Of a DNA stretch of 64,000 nt, positions 1-8,012 are shown in pieces. The notes beneath the pieces were generated by a model. The model saw only the letters and a program-made list of their open reading frames with translations, did no database searches and was not told where the DNA came from. The DNA is taken from positions 806,001 through 870,000 of the forward strand of contig REGP01000002.1 of NCBI GenBank assembly GCA_004134995.1, written 5' to 3'. The position numbers were made by a program, and so were the translations under genes. Each line of letters starts with the position of its first letter. The first letter of the stretch is position 1. This DNA is from Oxalobacteraceae bacterium CAVE-383 (GTDB taxonomy: Bacteria > Pseudomonadota > Gammaproteobacteria > Burkholderiales > Burkholderiaceae_D).

Positions 1-40
1 CCACCGCGCAGAAGACTTTCAATGCATCCAGGCGATCCAT
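1..40 (-). CDS. LysR-family transcriptional regulator, 5' end only
   Basis: The reverse strand from 40 reads MDRLDALKVFCAVV and runs off the left edge of the window. This is the usual opening of the winged helix-turn-helix domain of LysR-type regulators. A purine-rich Shine-Dalgarno-like run (GGGAGAAG) precedes the ATG. It is divergent from the oxidoreductase gene starting at 165, the usual LysR arrangement, so it may regulate that gene (inference). Only 13 codons are visible, so the assignment rests on the N-terminal match alone. Confidence 0.6.
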   Translation of the reverse strand, partial: MDRLDALKVFCAV

Positions 41-164
41 GCGTTCTTCTCCCATCCCCGATTGTTTACGTTTTCTTAATTATGCGTTAAAGCGGGCCAT
101 GTTTTTCTTTTGCCGTGCTGTTTTTACACTGCAACCACACTTTCAAAATCAAAAGGAAAACATC

Positions 165-1174
165 ATGAACGCGAATACCTCTATTTCTTCGATGCGGGCG
201 CTGGTCCTGCGTGAGATCGATGGGCCTTTGGTACTGACGACGGTTCGCGCCCGGTGGCCGGCCCGGGCCAGGTTCTGGTGCGCATCAAGGCCAGCGGCGT
301 CAATCCTCTCGATATCAAGATTGCCGCGGGCAAGGCAGAGCATGCCCGGATGCCGGTCAATTCGATATTGGGCATCGATATTGCGGGCGTGATCGAGGCG
401 GCCGGCGCCGGCGTGACCGGATTCAAGCCGGGCGACGAGGTCTACGGCATGACGGGCGGCGTCGGCGGGGTGCAGGGTTCACTGGCCGAATACGCGGCGG
501 TCGATGCCGATCTGCTGGCGATCAAACCGAAGAACATCTCGATGCGCGAAGCGGCCGCCTTGCCGCTGGTCTTTATCACCGCATGGGAGGGCCTGGTCGA
601 TCGGGCTCACGTCGGCGCGGACACCAAGGTATTGGTGCATGGAGGCGCCGGCGGCGTGGGCCATATGGTGGTGCAGATCGCGCGCGCATTCGGCGCGCAG
701 GTATTTGCAACCGGTTCGGCCGAACAGAAGGAAAGCATCGAAAGCCATGGGGCGGCGTTCATTGACTATCGTGCGGCGGGCGTTGAGGAATACGTGCGGC
801 AATATACCGCCGGCGAAGGTTTCGATATCGTCTACGACACCGTCGGCGGCGCCACGCTGGACGCGTCGTTCCGCGCCGTGCGCCTGTATGGCGGCCATGT
901 GGTCAGTTGCCTGGGCTGGGGAACGCATGCGTTGGCGCCATTGTCGTTCCGCGCAGCGACATATTCAGGCGTCTTCACCCTGCTGCCGCTGCTAAGCGGC
1001 AAGGGGCGTGCAAATCACGGCGCCATCATGCGCGAAGCGGCACGCCTGGTTGAAGACGGCAGGATCAGGGCATCGACGGATCCGCGCCGGTTCAATCTGA
1101 ATACTGTGGCCGAAGCTTATCAAGCGATGACGGACGGCGGCGCAAAGGGCAAGCTGGTGGTCGATATCGGCTAG
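165..1174 (+). pseudogene. Zinc-type alcohol dehydrogenase-like / quinone oxidoreductase, frameshifted near 244
   Basis: The gene encodes an MDR-superfamily NADPH:quinone oxidoreductase-like protein: a GroES-like N-terminal part (VKASGVNP-type signature seen as RIKASGVNPLDIK) and a Rossmann motif GGAGGVGHMVVQIA, which binds NAD(P)H. The natural start appears to be ATG 165 (MNANTSISSMRALVLREIDG), but this frame fails after LTTV. The homologous continuation (RPVAGPGQVLVRI) is in another frame. Restoring one T near 244-245 would join the two frames. The GTG at 254 could start a shortened protein but would lose the first strands of the GroES-like fold. Either a one-base deletion has inactivated the gene or this is a sequencing error; no homopolymer lies there. 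The rest, to the stop at 1174, looks intact and of normal length. Confidence 0.75.
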
Positions 1175-1197
1175 ATGTTCTAGTCCATCCATTGAAT

Positions 1198-2754
1198 CTA
1201 GCCGCGCTCCTCCGCCAGCCGTTGTTCACTAAGGCGCCGCTCCTCGATCTTCGCTTCCGCTTCCTGCAGCATCTTCGACGGCTTGCGATGGCTCCAGACG
1301 GCGGCCGCCACCGAGATCACCGAGCAGGCGATCAGCGCCGCGGCGATCGGGCTCTTCACGAACACGGTCGGATCGCCGCTCGACAGTGTCATCGATTGCC
1401 GGAACGACTGTTCCAGCGTGTGGCCGAGAATCAGGCCGAACAGCAGCGGCGCTTTCGGGATGTCGAGCTTGCGGAAGATGTAGCCCAGCACGCCGAAGCC
1501 CAGCGCCAGGTACAGGTCGAAGACATTGTTGTTGAACGAGTAGACGCCTGCGGTGGCGATGCCGAGCACGATGCACAGCAGCACACCCGGCGGCACGTAC
1601 AGGATGCGCGCCAGCAGGCCGACCAGCGGCAGGTTCAGCACCAGCAGCATGATGTTGCCGATGTACATGCTGGCGATCAGGCCCCATACCAGGTCGGGCT
1701 GGGTATGGAACAGCATCGGGCCGGGCTGGATGCCGTACATGATGAAGGCACCCATGATCACCGCGGTCGAACCGGAACCCGGCACGCCGAGCGCGAGCAG
1801 ATGGACGAATGCGCCGCAGGTATCGGCATTGACCGCCGCTTCCGGCGCGGCCACGCCTTCGATCGCGCCGTGGCCGAATTCTTCCGGATGCTTTGAAATT
1901 TTCTTTTCCAGGATGTACGACAGCATCGCCGCGATGGTGCCGCCGAGTCCCGGCGCCGCGCCGCACAGGAAGCCGACAGCGGTGCCGCGCAATGCGGCCG
2001 GCCGCGCGCGCTTCCATTCTGCCTTGGTGAACCACAGCTTGCCGGTCACCTTGACCACATGCAGCGTGCCGCCCATGGTGCCTTCCACCATGCGGCTGAC
2101 TTCCGAAACGGCGAACAGGCCGACCACGATCACCAGGAAGCTGATCCGGTCCTGCAGTTCGCTCAGGCCCATCGTAAAGCGCGGCACGCCGGTCTGCAGG
2201 TCGATGCCGATGGTCGCCAGGGCCAGCCCGATCAGCGTCGCGGTCATGCCCTTGCCCAGCGAATCGCCGGTCAGCGCGCTGACGGTGGTCAGGGCAAACA
2301 GGATCAGCGCGAAATATTCGGTCGGGCCGAAATGCAGCGCCACCGTGGCCAGCGGCGCGGCGACGAAAGACAGCAGCGTCACGCCGATCATGCCGGCGAT
2401 GAACGAACTGGTCGCAGCGATCGCCAGCGTCGCCGCGGCGCGGCCCTTGCGCGCCAGCGGATAGCCGTCGAGCACGGTCATCACCGCCGCCGAGTCTCCC
2501 GGCGTATTGAGCAGGATGGCGGTGACCGCGCCGCCGTACATGCAGCCGTAATAGATGCCGGTCAGCATCATCAATGCGGTCATCGGATCCATGCCGAAGG
2601 TCACGGGAATCAGCAGCGCAATACCGGCCGAGGGGCCGATGCCGGGCAAGTGGCTGATGACCGTGCCGATGAAAACGCCGATCAGCGTATACAACATGTG
2701 CGTCGGTTCGATCGCGACCGACAGGCCATGCAAAATACCGTTGAGACTATCCAC
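1198..2754 (-). CDS. tctA: Tripartite tricarboxylate transporter large membrane subunit, TctA family
   Basis: A 518-residue, very hydrophobic protein with about a dozen membrane segments. It matches TctA in length and in the glycine/proline-rich N-terminal signature (LPGIGPSAGIALLIPVTFG), which is repeated in the second half (GAAPGLGGTIAAML). TctA is the large channel subunit of TTT transporters, which import carboxylates using an ion gradient and a periplasmic Bug/TctC protein. The start is GTG at 2754, with GGAG seven bases upstream. It lies 12 bases after tctB, so the two are co-transcribed and probably coupled. The substrate cannot be read from the sequence. It is the last gene of the operon that begins with the GntR regulator. 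Confidence 0.93.
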   Translation of the reverse strand: MDSLNGILHGLSVAIEPTHMLYTLIGVFIGTVISHLPGIGPSAGIALLIPVTFGMDPMTALMMLTGIYYGCMYGGAVTAILLNTPGDSAAVMTVLDGYPLARKGRAAATLAIAATSSFIAGMIGVTLLSFVAAPLATVALHFGPTEYFALILFALTTVSALTGDSLGKGMTATLIGLALATIGIDLQTGVPRFTMGLSELQDRISFLVIVVGLFAVSEVSRMVEGTMGGTLHVVKVTGKLWFTKAEWKRARPAALRGTAVGFLCGAAPGLGGTIAAMLSYILEKKISKHPEEFGHGAIEGVAAPEAAVNADTCGAFVHLLALGVPGSGSTAVIMGAFIMYGIQPGPMLFHTQPDLVWGLIASMYIGNIMLLVLNLPLVGLLARILYVPPGVLLCIVLGIATAGVYSFNNNVFDLYLALGFGVLGYIFRKLDIPKAPLLFGLILGHTLEQSFRQSMTLSSGDPTVFVKSPIAAALIACSVISVAAAVWSHRKPSKMLQEAEAKIEERRLSEQRLAEERG

Positions 2755-2766
2755 GTTGCAGCTCCG

Positions 2767-3267
2767 TCAGATCGAAAAAATGCCTGCCGGCAGCGGCACG
2801 TTCAGCATGTGTGTAAACAGCAGATTGACCACCAGCGCGAATCCGACCGCGGTCAGGAAATTCGCGCGGTGATGGCCGCGATGGAAATAACTCAGCAGCA
2901 CGCCGAGGAAGACCACCGTTGAAATCAGATAGCCGACTTCTTCGAACACGGTGTAGTAAAGCGCGGTCCAGCCGACCATGGCGATCAGGATCAGGGCCTG
3001 GCGGCGGCGTTCTTTCGGCGTCAGCGGTTCCGCCGGTTCGGGGTCGGCATGCACGGAAGGTTTTTTTGCCGCCGATTTACTGAAGGCTTCGATCAGCAGC
3101 AGCGCGCCGGCCAGCAGCAGCCCGCAGCCGACCAGCGCCGGAAAGGCGCGCGGACCCAGCGCGTCGCCCATGCGGGTGACAGGCATTTGATAATCCGCAT
3201 ATAAATAGATGAGTGCGCCGATGATGACGCAGATCGCCAGCCAGAATTCCGGCTTCAGTGTTTTCAT
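2767..3267 (-). CDS. tctB: Tripartite tricarboxylate transporter small membrane subunit, TctB family
   Basis: A 166-residue protein with four predicted membrane segments (about 7-25, 40-60, 92-112 and 135-160) and a charged cytoplasmic loop (KKPSVHADPEPAEPLTPKERR). Length and topology are those of TctB, the small integral-membrane partner of TctA. An AGGAGAC Shine-Dalgarno sequence precedes the ATG. It is followed 12 bases later by tctA and preceded by a 180-base gap that separates it from the VOC gene. Assignment is by topology and position; TctB sequences are weakly conserved. Confidence 0.88.
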   Translation of the reverse strand: MKTLKPEFWLAICVIIGALIYLYADYQMPVTRMGDALGPRAFPALVGCGLLLAGALLLIEAFSKSAAKKPSVHADPEPAEPLTPKERRRQALILIAMVGWTALYYTVFEEVGYLISTVVFLGVLLSYFHRGHHRANFLTAVGFALVVNLLFTHMLNVPLPAGIFSI

Positions 3268-3447
3268 GTCTCCTCCGGATGCGGGGCGATACGCGGGATG
3301 CCGCGATGCCGCGCAATGTCACGTGATGTTGCATGATGCTACGACGTGCGGAAGAGCGGCCTTGTGTTTTTGTTGCCGTCTTCCGCCGCAAGGGATTGCA
3401 AGTATTGCTTGTCGGCTTTCTACTTTTACCCCCTCACTTGCTGCCTC

Positions 3448-3837
3448 TTACTTGGCGGTCTTGTAGCGGCCTTCTTTGACGACCTCGGCGATGGTGCCGT
3501 CCGGTGCGCGGAATTTCAGTGCGCCTTCGCCCGGAGCCGAAATGATCTTGCCGCCGTAACCGCGAATTTTTTCAGCGGCCACTTCCTGGTCTTCAACCGT
3601 CACGCCCCAGTGATGGATTTGCGCGCCCTGGCCGGCCAGCAGCGCTTCGTTGGCATCTTCGCTGTCGTATTTCATCAGCGTGAAGTCGATATGGCCGTCG
3701 GTCATGTGGCACGAGATATGTTCGCGGGTTTTCTTGGTGTTGACTTCTTCAAAGCCGAACATTTCGGTGTAAAACTTCTTGGCGGCTTCGAGATCCATGA
3801 CTTTGATAGCCAGGTGGACGATGCGTGAACGGGACAT
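3448..3837 (-). CDS. VOC-superfamily (glyoxalase/bleomycin-resistance fold) protein
   Basis: A 129-residue single-unit vicinal-oxygen-chelate protein of two beta-alpha-beta-beta-beta modules. The first begins SRSRIVHLAIKVMDLEAAKKFY and the second QIHHWGVTVED. Candidate metal ligands are His8, the histidine in QIHHWG and the glutamate in TIAEVV. I chose ATG 3837 over the longer frame beginning at 3915 because GGAGAT lies just upstream and the fold starts at residue 5. It sits between the Bug and TctB genes on the same strand, suggesting a role in metabolism of the imported carboxylate, but VOC substrates (glyoxalase, epimerase, dioxygenase) cannot be told apart here. Confidence 0.85.
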   Translation of the reverse strand: MSRSRIVHLAIKVMDLEAAKKFYTEMFGFEEVNTKKTREHISCHMTDGHIDFTLMKYDSEDANEALLAGQGAQIHHWGVTVEDQEVAAEKIRGYGGKIISAPGEGALKFRAPDGTIAEVVKEGRYKTAK

Positions 3838-3886
3838 AGTGATCTCCAATCTGAGTGAAACTGCAATATAAAATAATGAATAAGGC

Positions 3887-4885
3887 TTACTGCTTGGACA
3901 GGCCCAGTTCGCCAAGCAGCGGCGTCAGGCGCGTGTTTTCGTTCTTCAGGAAAGTGTTGGCCCCTGCGCTGTTGCGGTAGTCCGCGCTCCACAGATTGCG
4001 CTTGAGCGCGGTGGCCCATTCAGGCGTGGCCATGGCTTTCTTGAGCACGTCGTCCCACCACGCGATCTGCGCCGCCGGCATGCCTTTCGGTCCGACCAGC
4101 ACGCGCCAGGTCGAGAAGTCGACGTCCAGGCCCTGTTCCTTCCATGTCGGCACATTGGCCAATTCGTCCGGCGCCCGCGTTGCCTGCGGAATGCCGACCA
4201 TGCGGATCTTGCCGGCCTGCGCCGGTCCCACTGCGACGCCGACCGGCGAGGCGGCCAGCGTGACGTGGCCGCCCATCAGCGCGGTCATCGCTTCGCCGCC
4301 CGAATCGAAGAACACGATCTTCAGCTTGTGCGGATCCTGGCCGGCTGCTTTCACCACCATCGCGGCCGCGATGTGGCTTTGTCCGCCCGGCGAGCTCGAT
4401 ACCGCCATGCCGACGCTGCCGGGATCCTTGCGCAACTGCGCGATCACGTCCTGGCCGCTTTTCAGCGGCGAATCGCCGGCCACGGAAAACACGATCGGTT
4501 CGCGGAACAGCACCGCCAGCGGCGTGACGTCATTGATGCCGATTTTGCTCAGGCCGGTGATCTGGTTGGTCACCAGCGGCAGCGCCTGCACGGTGACGTA
4601 ATGGCCGTCGGCATGATGCGAATTGATATACGAAATGCCGACCGTGCCGCCGCCGCCCGGACGGTTCAGCACCGTGATCGGCTGATCCGACAGCTTTTCC
4701 TGCGTGATCACATTCTGCAGCGTGCGGGCAACCAGATCGAGCCCGCCGCCCGGCGCGCTCGGCACGACGATCTGAATCGGCCGGGTGGGCTTCCAGGCGT
4801 CGGCGGCAAGCGCCGGCTGGCCGCAGAGCAGGGCGCCGAATGCCAGCGTCAGCGGGCCGGCAAGTTGACTAAGCTTGATACGCAT
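3887..4885 (-). CDS. Bug-family (TctC) periplasmic substrate-binding protein
   Basis: A 332-residue protein with an N-terminal signal peptide (positive MRIKLSQ, hydrophobic core, cleavage probably after QPALAA). It has the Bug-family hallmark WKPTRPIQIVVPSAPGGGLD, in which the PxxPGGxxD loop helps bind the carboxylate, and the GPKGMP stretch near residue 260. Bug proteins deliver carboxylates to TctAB in the periplasm. GGAG precedes the ATG. It is the first transport gene after the GntR regulator, 65 bases downstream of it. Burkholderiales carry many Bug paralogues, so the ligand is unknown. Confidence 0.93.
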   Translation of the reverse strand: MRIKLSQLAGPLTLAFGALLCGQPALAADAWKPTRPIQIVVPSAPGGGLDLVARTLQNVITQEKLSDQPITVLNRPGGGGTVGISYINSHHADGHYVTVQALPLVTNQITGLSKIGINDVTPLAVLFREPIVFSVAGDSPLKSGQDVIAQLRKDPGSVGMAVSSSPGGQSHIAAAMVVKAAGQDPHKLKIVFFDSGGEAMTALMGGHVTLAASPVGVAVGPAQAGKIRMVGIPQATRAPDELANVPTWKEQGLDVDFSTWRVLVGPKGMPAAQIAWWDDVLKKAMATPEWATALKRNLWSADYRNSAGANTFLKNENTRLTPLLGELGLSKQ

Positions 4886-4950
4886 TTCATGTCTCCTGTT
4901 TTTTGCTTTTGATTGAAATCGTCAAACGTCACTTATGTTCATGTATCGGG

Positions 4951-5667
4951 TCAGACCGTTTCGCGTTCCTCCGGCAGTGCCGACTGACGCTGGTTCAGTG
5001 CGAACAGCATGCGTTCCTTGCCCTGGCCGACATGGCGGAAGCTGGCCTCATAGGAGGTCGCGACATCGCGCGCCTTCAGCGCTTCGACAATCTCACGATG
5101 TTCGCGATTCGACTCCAGCAGGGCGCTGCGCTGCACCAGCCCGTGCGTGCGGAACAGATGGAATTCCTTGACCAGCGCGCGGTACATTTTGATCAGGCGG
5201 CCGTTTTCGGTGGAGCGCACGATGAAATCGTGGAATTCGACATTCAGCGGATAAAACCTGGCGAAGTCGGCCTTTTCGGCAGCCGTTTCCATTTCCCCGA
5301 CCAGGCCTTCCAGCGTGACCACGGCGGCGTCGCTCAGTTTCGGGCACAGCAGCGATGAGGCCAGCGCGGTCAGCCCGGCGCGCAGATCATAGACCTCGAC
5401 CGCATCCGCATTGGTCAACTGGCTGACGAACATGCCGCGATTCGGTATCTGCTGCACCAGGCCGGTTTCGGCCAGCCCGCGGCAGGCTTCGCGCACCGGC
5501 CCGCGGCTGACCAGCAATTTGTCGGCCAGGAGCTTCTCGTTAAGCCTTTCGCCGGGCGCCAAATCGCCGTTCAGAATCATTTGCTCGATTTCGCGCTGCA
5601 CCACCCCGGTCAGGGTATGGGCGCGCAATTCGGTCACGGTGACCGAAGAAGGGAAGTCATTGTTCAT
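4951..5667 (-). CDS. GntR-family (FadR/FCD subfamily) transcriptional regulator
   Basis: A 238-residue regulator: an N-terminal winged helix (about residues 15-80; LNEKLLADKLLVSRGPVREACRGL contains the recognition helix) followed by an all-helical FCD ligand-binding domain. FCD metal ligands are visible as D/H-rich positions, including FHDFIVRSTEN and NREHREIVEAL. FCD regulators usually bind a carboxylate and repress an adjacent catabolic or transport operon. Here the gene heads the same-strand TTT operon, so autoregulation and control of the transporter are likely. Palindromic TTGT...ACAA sites lie upstream at 5698-5721. Confidence 0.9.
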   Translation of the reverse strand: MNNDFPSSVTVTELRAHTLTGVVQREIEQMILNGDLAPGERLNEKLLADKLLVSRGPVREACRGLAETGLVQQIPNRGMFVSQLTNADAVEVYDLRAGLTALASSLLCPKLSDAAVVTLEGLVGEMETAAEKADFARFYPLNVEFHDFIVRSTENGRLIKMYRALVKEFHLFRTHGLVQRSALLESNREHREIVEALKARDVATSYEASFRHVGQGKERMLFALNQRQSALPEERETV

Positions 5668-5697
5668 GGGGTCGAATGTTCGAATGATTTCTGTTTC

Positions 5698-5721
5698 TTG
5701 TCAACAGTTTTTTGTTTACAA
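5698..5721. promoter_or_regulatory. Candidate FCD-GntR operators upstream of the TTT operon
   Basis: Two related motifs lie 30-55 bases upstream of the GntR start: TTGTCAACA (5698-5706) and the perfect palindrome TTGTTTACAA (5712-5721). FadR/FCD-type regulators typically bind short inverted repeats with GT...AC half-sites, so these are plausible autoregulatory operators. The surrounding sequence is AT-rich and would also hold the promoter. Assignment is by motif and position only. Confidence 0.45.
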
Positions 5722-5793
5722 TTTACAATCGGAAAAATTTTACTGCTGGGATCTTCAAAAATGTCAGTTCTCAGATGTTTTAAGAATCCCGGC

Positions 5794-5914
5794 ACTGTTC
5801 GAAATCTGGCGAGGCGGGGTGTTGTGCGAAGTGAGGTAAAGGGGGAGACGGCCGCAGGCCGGCGGAGGACACGAACGCAGTACAACACCCCGCCTCGCCA
5901 GATTTTGCAACAGT
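5794..5914. repeat. 121-bp long inverted repeat, copy A
   Basis: The two ends, about 33 bases each (from ACTGTTCGAAATCTGGCGAG on the left to its near-complement ending AACAGT on the right), pair almost perfectly. The centre contains a second short palindrome (GGCCGCAGGCC). A near-identical element in the opposite orientation lies at 55610-55731, so this is a dispersed non-coding repeat family. Here it lies 24 bases beyond the stop of the Hsp70 gene (minus strand), where the hairpin could terminate transcription. It contains no gene I can support; the short open frames crossing it are shadows. Confidence 0.85.
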
Positions 5915-5937
5915 TCTAAAGGAAAAAATGAATGGAA

Positions 5938-7188
5938 TCAGCCGAATTTGCGAACAGCGTCCAGCGCCAGGCCGGCGCCGATGCTGCCGAACAGATCGCC
6001 TTCGACCTGCTGCGCGCCCGGCACCAGCGCGGCGATGCGATGGCGCAGCGAATGGATGCCGCTGGAGCCGCCGGTGAAGAAGACCGAATCGACGCTGTCG
6101 GCCGCCACGCCGGCGTCGCGCAGCAGGCTGTTGACCGTTTTATCGACCGAGGCCAGCAAATGGGCGATGCTGTGGTCGAACTGCTCGCGCCGCACTTCCA
6201 GCGTTTGCGGCGGCGACAGCCGGTCCAGTTGCAGCAAAGCGCTCTCGGCATCGGACAGCGCGATCTTGCCGGCCTCCACCTGCATCGCCAGCCAGTGGCC
6301 GGAGCGATGCTCGACCAGCCGCAGCAGCGTGGCGAATTTATCGCGTTCGACCACTTCGCGCGCCACATCGCGCAACTGGGTGCGGGTGCGCGGCGTGTAC
6401 AGCAGATTGATGGTGTGCCAGGTCGCCAGGTTGAAATAGTAGCCGGACGGCACTTCGCTGCCGTTGTTGAGCTTGCTGCCCAGGCCGAGCAGCGGCATGA
6501 CGCTGGCCAGGCTCAGATATTTGTCGAAATCGGTGCCGCCGATGTGGACGCCGCCGGTGGCCAGGATATCTTCCCGCCGATCCAGCTTGCGCGCTCGCTC
6601 GGGCGACAGCCGCACCAGCGTGAAGTCCGAAGTGCCGCCGCCGATGTCGGCGACCAGCACCAGTTGTTCGCGCTCAATGGTGGATTCGTAATCGAACGCG
6701 GCGGCGATCGGTTCGTACTGGAAAGCGATTTCATCGAAGCCGACGGCATGGGCGATTTCGGCCAGGGTATCTTCGGCCAGCTTGTCGGCGGCCGGATTGT
6801 CGTCGACGAAAAACACCGGGCGGCCGAACACGGCGCGATTGAATCCGCGGCCGGCGGCGCGCTCGCCCCGGGCTTTCAGTTCGCCGATGAATTTGGACAG
6901 CAATTCGCGAAACGGCAGCGCATGGCCGCCCACCGCGGTCTGCTCGTCGATCAGGCCGGAACCCAGCAGGCTCTTCAGCGAGCGCATCAGGCGGCCGTCA
7001 TAGCCGGCCAGGTAATTCGCCAGCGCGGCCCGCCCGTAGCTGAAATTGCCTTCGTCCGCGTTGAAGAAAACGACAGACGGCAGCGTCGCCTTTCCGTCTT
7101 CCAGCGTCAGCAGCGCCGGCTGGCCGGGGCGGCTCCAGCCTACAGTGGAATTGGATGTGCCGAAATCGATTCCGCAAGCGTCTGCCAT
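5938..7188 (-). CDS. Hsp70-family chaperone-like ATPase (YegD type)
   Basis: A 416-residue protein consisting essentially of the Hsp70/actin-type ATPase domain. Phosphate 1 motif DACGIDFGTSNSTVGW is at residues 3-18, phosphate 2 motif VLVADIGGGTSDFTLVRL near 195, and the adenosine motif FFTGGSSGI near 370. The substrate-binding domain and lid of DnaK are missing, as in E. coli YegD. I chose ATG 7188 over an in-frame ATG at 7227 because the fold begins at residue 3 and GGAAGC lies upstream. It stands alone between two intergenic regions. Its client is unknown. Confidence 0.85.
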   Translation of the reverse strand: MADACGIDFGTSNSTVGWSRPGQPALLTLEDGKATLPSVVFFNADEGNFSYGRAALANYLAGYDGRLMRSLKSLLGSGLIDEQTAVGGHALPFRELLSKFIGELKARGERAAGRGFNRAVFGRPVFFVDDNPAADKLAEDTLAEIAHAVGFDEIAFQYEPIAAAFDYESTIEREQLVLVADIGGGTSDFTLVRLSPERARKLDRREDILATGGVHIGGTDFDKYLSLASVMPLLGLGSKLNNGSEVPSGYYFNLATWHTINLLYTPRTRTQLRDVAREVVERDKFATLLRLVEHRSGHWLAMQVEAGKIALSDAESALLQLDRLSPPQTLEVRREQFDHSIAHLLASVDKTVNSLLRDAGVAADSVDSVFFTGGSSGIHSLRHRIAALVPGAQQVEGDLFGSIGAGLALDAVRKFG

Positions 7189-7304
7189 GCGAGCTTCCCG
7201 TTTGATAAAGGACGAAATGATATACAAAAGCAGGTCGGCTGTCCGCCGCTGAATACGGAATGGCGTATATTGGCCCCGATAAATTTAACGATAAGAAGAA
7301 AATC

Positions 7305-8012
7305 ATGAACCTGAACATTCTCAGCGCCGGAGCAGCGAAGAGTCTGGTGACGTCATTGCAGTCCGCCTTTTGCAGCGACGCCGGCGTCGGCGTCGAAGGC
7401 AGTTACGGCGCCGTCGGCGCCGTGCACGAAAAGTTTCTGGCCGGCGAACCCTGCGATGTCGTAGTGTTGACGGATGCGCTGATCGCCGCCCTGGCCGATA
7501 GCGGACAAGTGCTGGCCGGTTCCGGCGTGCCGCTGGGCAAGGTGCGCACCGGCATCGCGGTGCACGACGGCGCGCCCTTGCCCGATATCGCCGACCGCGC
7601 CGCGCTGAGCGCCGCATTGCTGGCGGCGCAGGAGATCTACGTGTCCGATGTGCAGCGCTCGACGGCCGGCATCCATTTTGCCAACGTGCTGCGCCGGCTC
7701 GGCATTCACGAGCAGGTCGAAGCGCGCCTGCGGGCCTATCCGAACGGCGCCGTCGCCATGGCCGAACTGGCCAAGGCGGCCGCCGGCGGTCCCGCCATGG
7801 CGCGCATCGGCTGCACCCAGATTACCGAAATCGTCTATACCGGCGGCGTGACCCTGGTGGGGCCGCTGCCGCCGGAATTCGAATTGTCGACCGTCTATTC
7901 CGTGGCTGTTTCCAGCAAGGCGGCGCAGCCGGAATTGGCAAAACGCTTGATTGCGCTGCTGACAAGCGCACAATCGCAGGCATTGCGCACCGCCGGAGGA
8001 TTTGAAGCATGA
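7305..8012 (+). CDS. ModA-like substrate-binding-fold protein lacking a signal peptide
   Basis: A 235-residue protein with the type-II periplasmic-binding-protein fold seen in ModA and related anion-binding proteins: NILSAGAAKSLVTSL at the N-terminus, then DVVVLTDALIAAL and AKRLIALLTS. The start at 7305 leaves no signal peptide; the fold begins at residue 3, and an upstream start at 7260 adds only charged residues. It may therefore be cytoplasmic and act as a sensor or enzyme-associated protein rather than a transporter component. Its stop overlaps the next gene's start (ATGA at 8009), implying translational coupling with the tartrate/malate dehydrogenase. The ligand is unknown; a hydroxycarboxylate is a guess from the neighbour. 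Confidence 0.75.
   Translation: MNLNILSAGAAKSLVTSLQSAFCSDAGVGVEGSYGAVGAVHEKFLAGEPCDVVVLTDALIAALADSGQVLAGSGVPLGKVRTGIAVHDGAPLPDIADRAALSAALLAAQEIYVSDVQRSTAGIHFANVLRRLGIHEQVEARLRAYPNGAVAMAELAKAAAGGPAMARIGCTQITEIVYTGGVTLVGPLPPEFELSTVYSVAVSSKAAQPELAKRLIALLTSAQSQALRTAGGFEA

Noticed and set aside
1192-2922. Long plus-strand open frames opposite tctA
   Set aside because: High-GC antisense shadows, His/Arg/Gln-rich; the minus-strand TTT genes explain the region.
5664-5919. Short open frames crossing the inverted repeat
   Set aside because: Created by the palindromic repeat; no start signals or homology.
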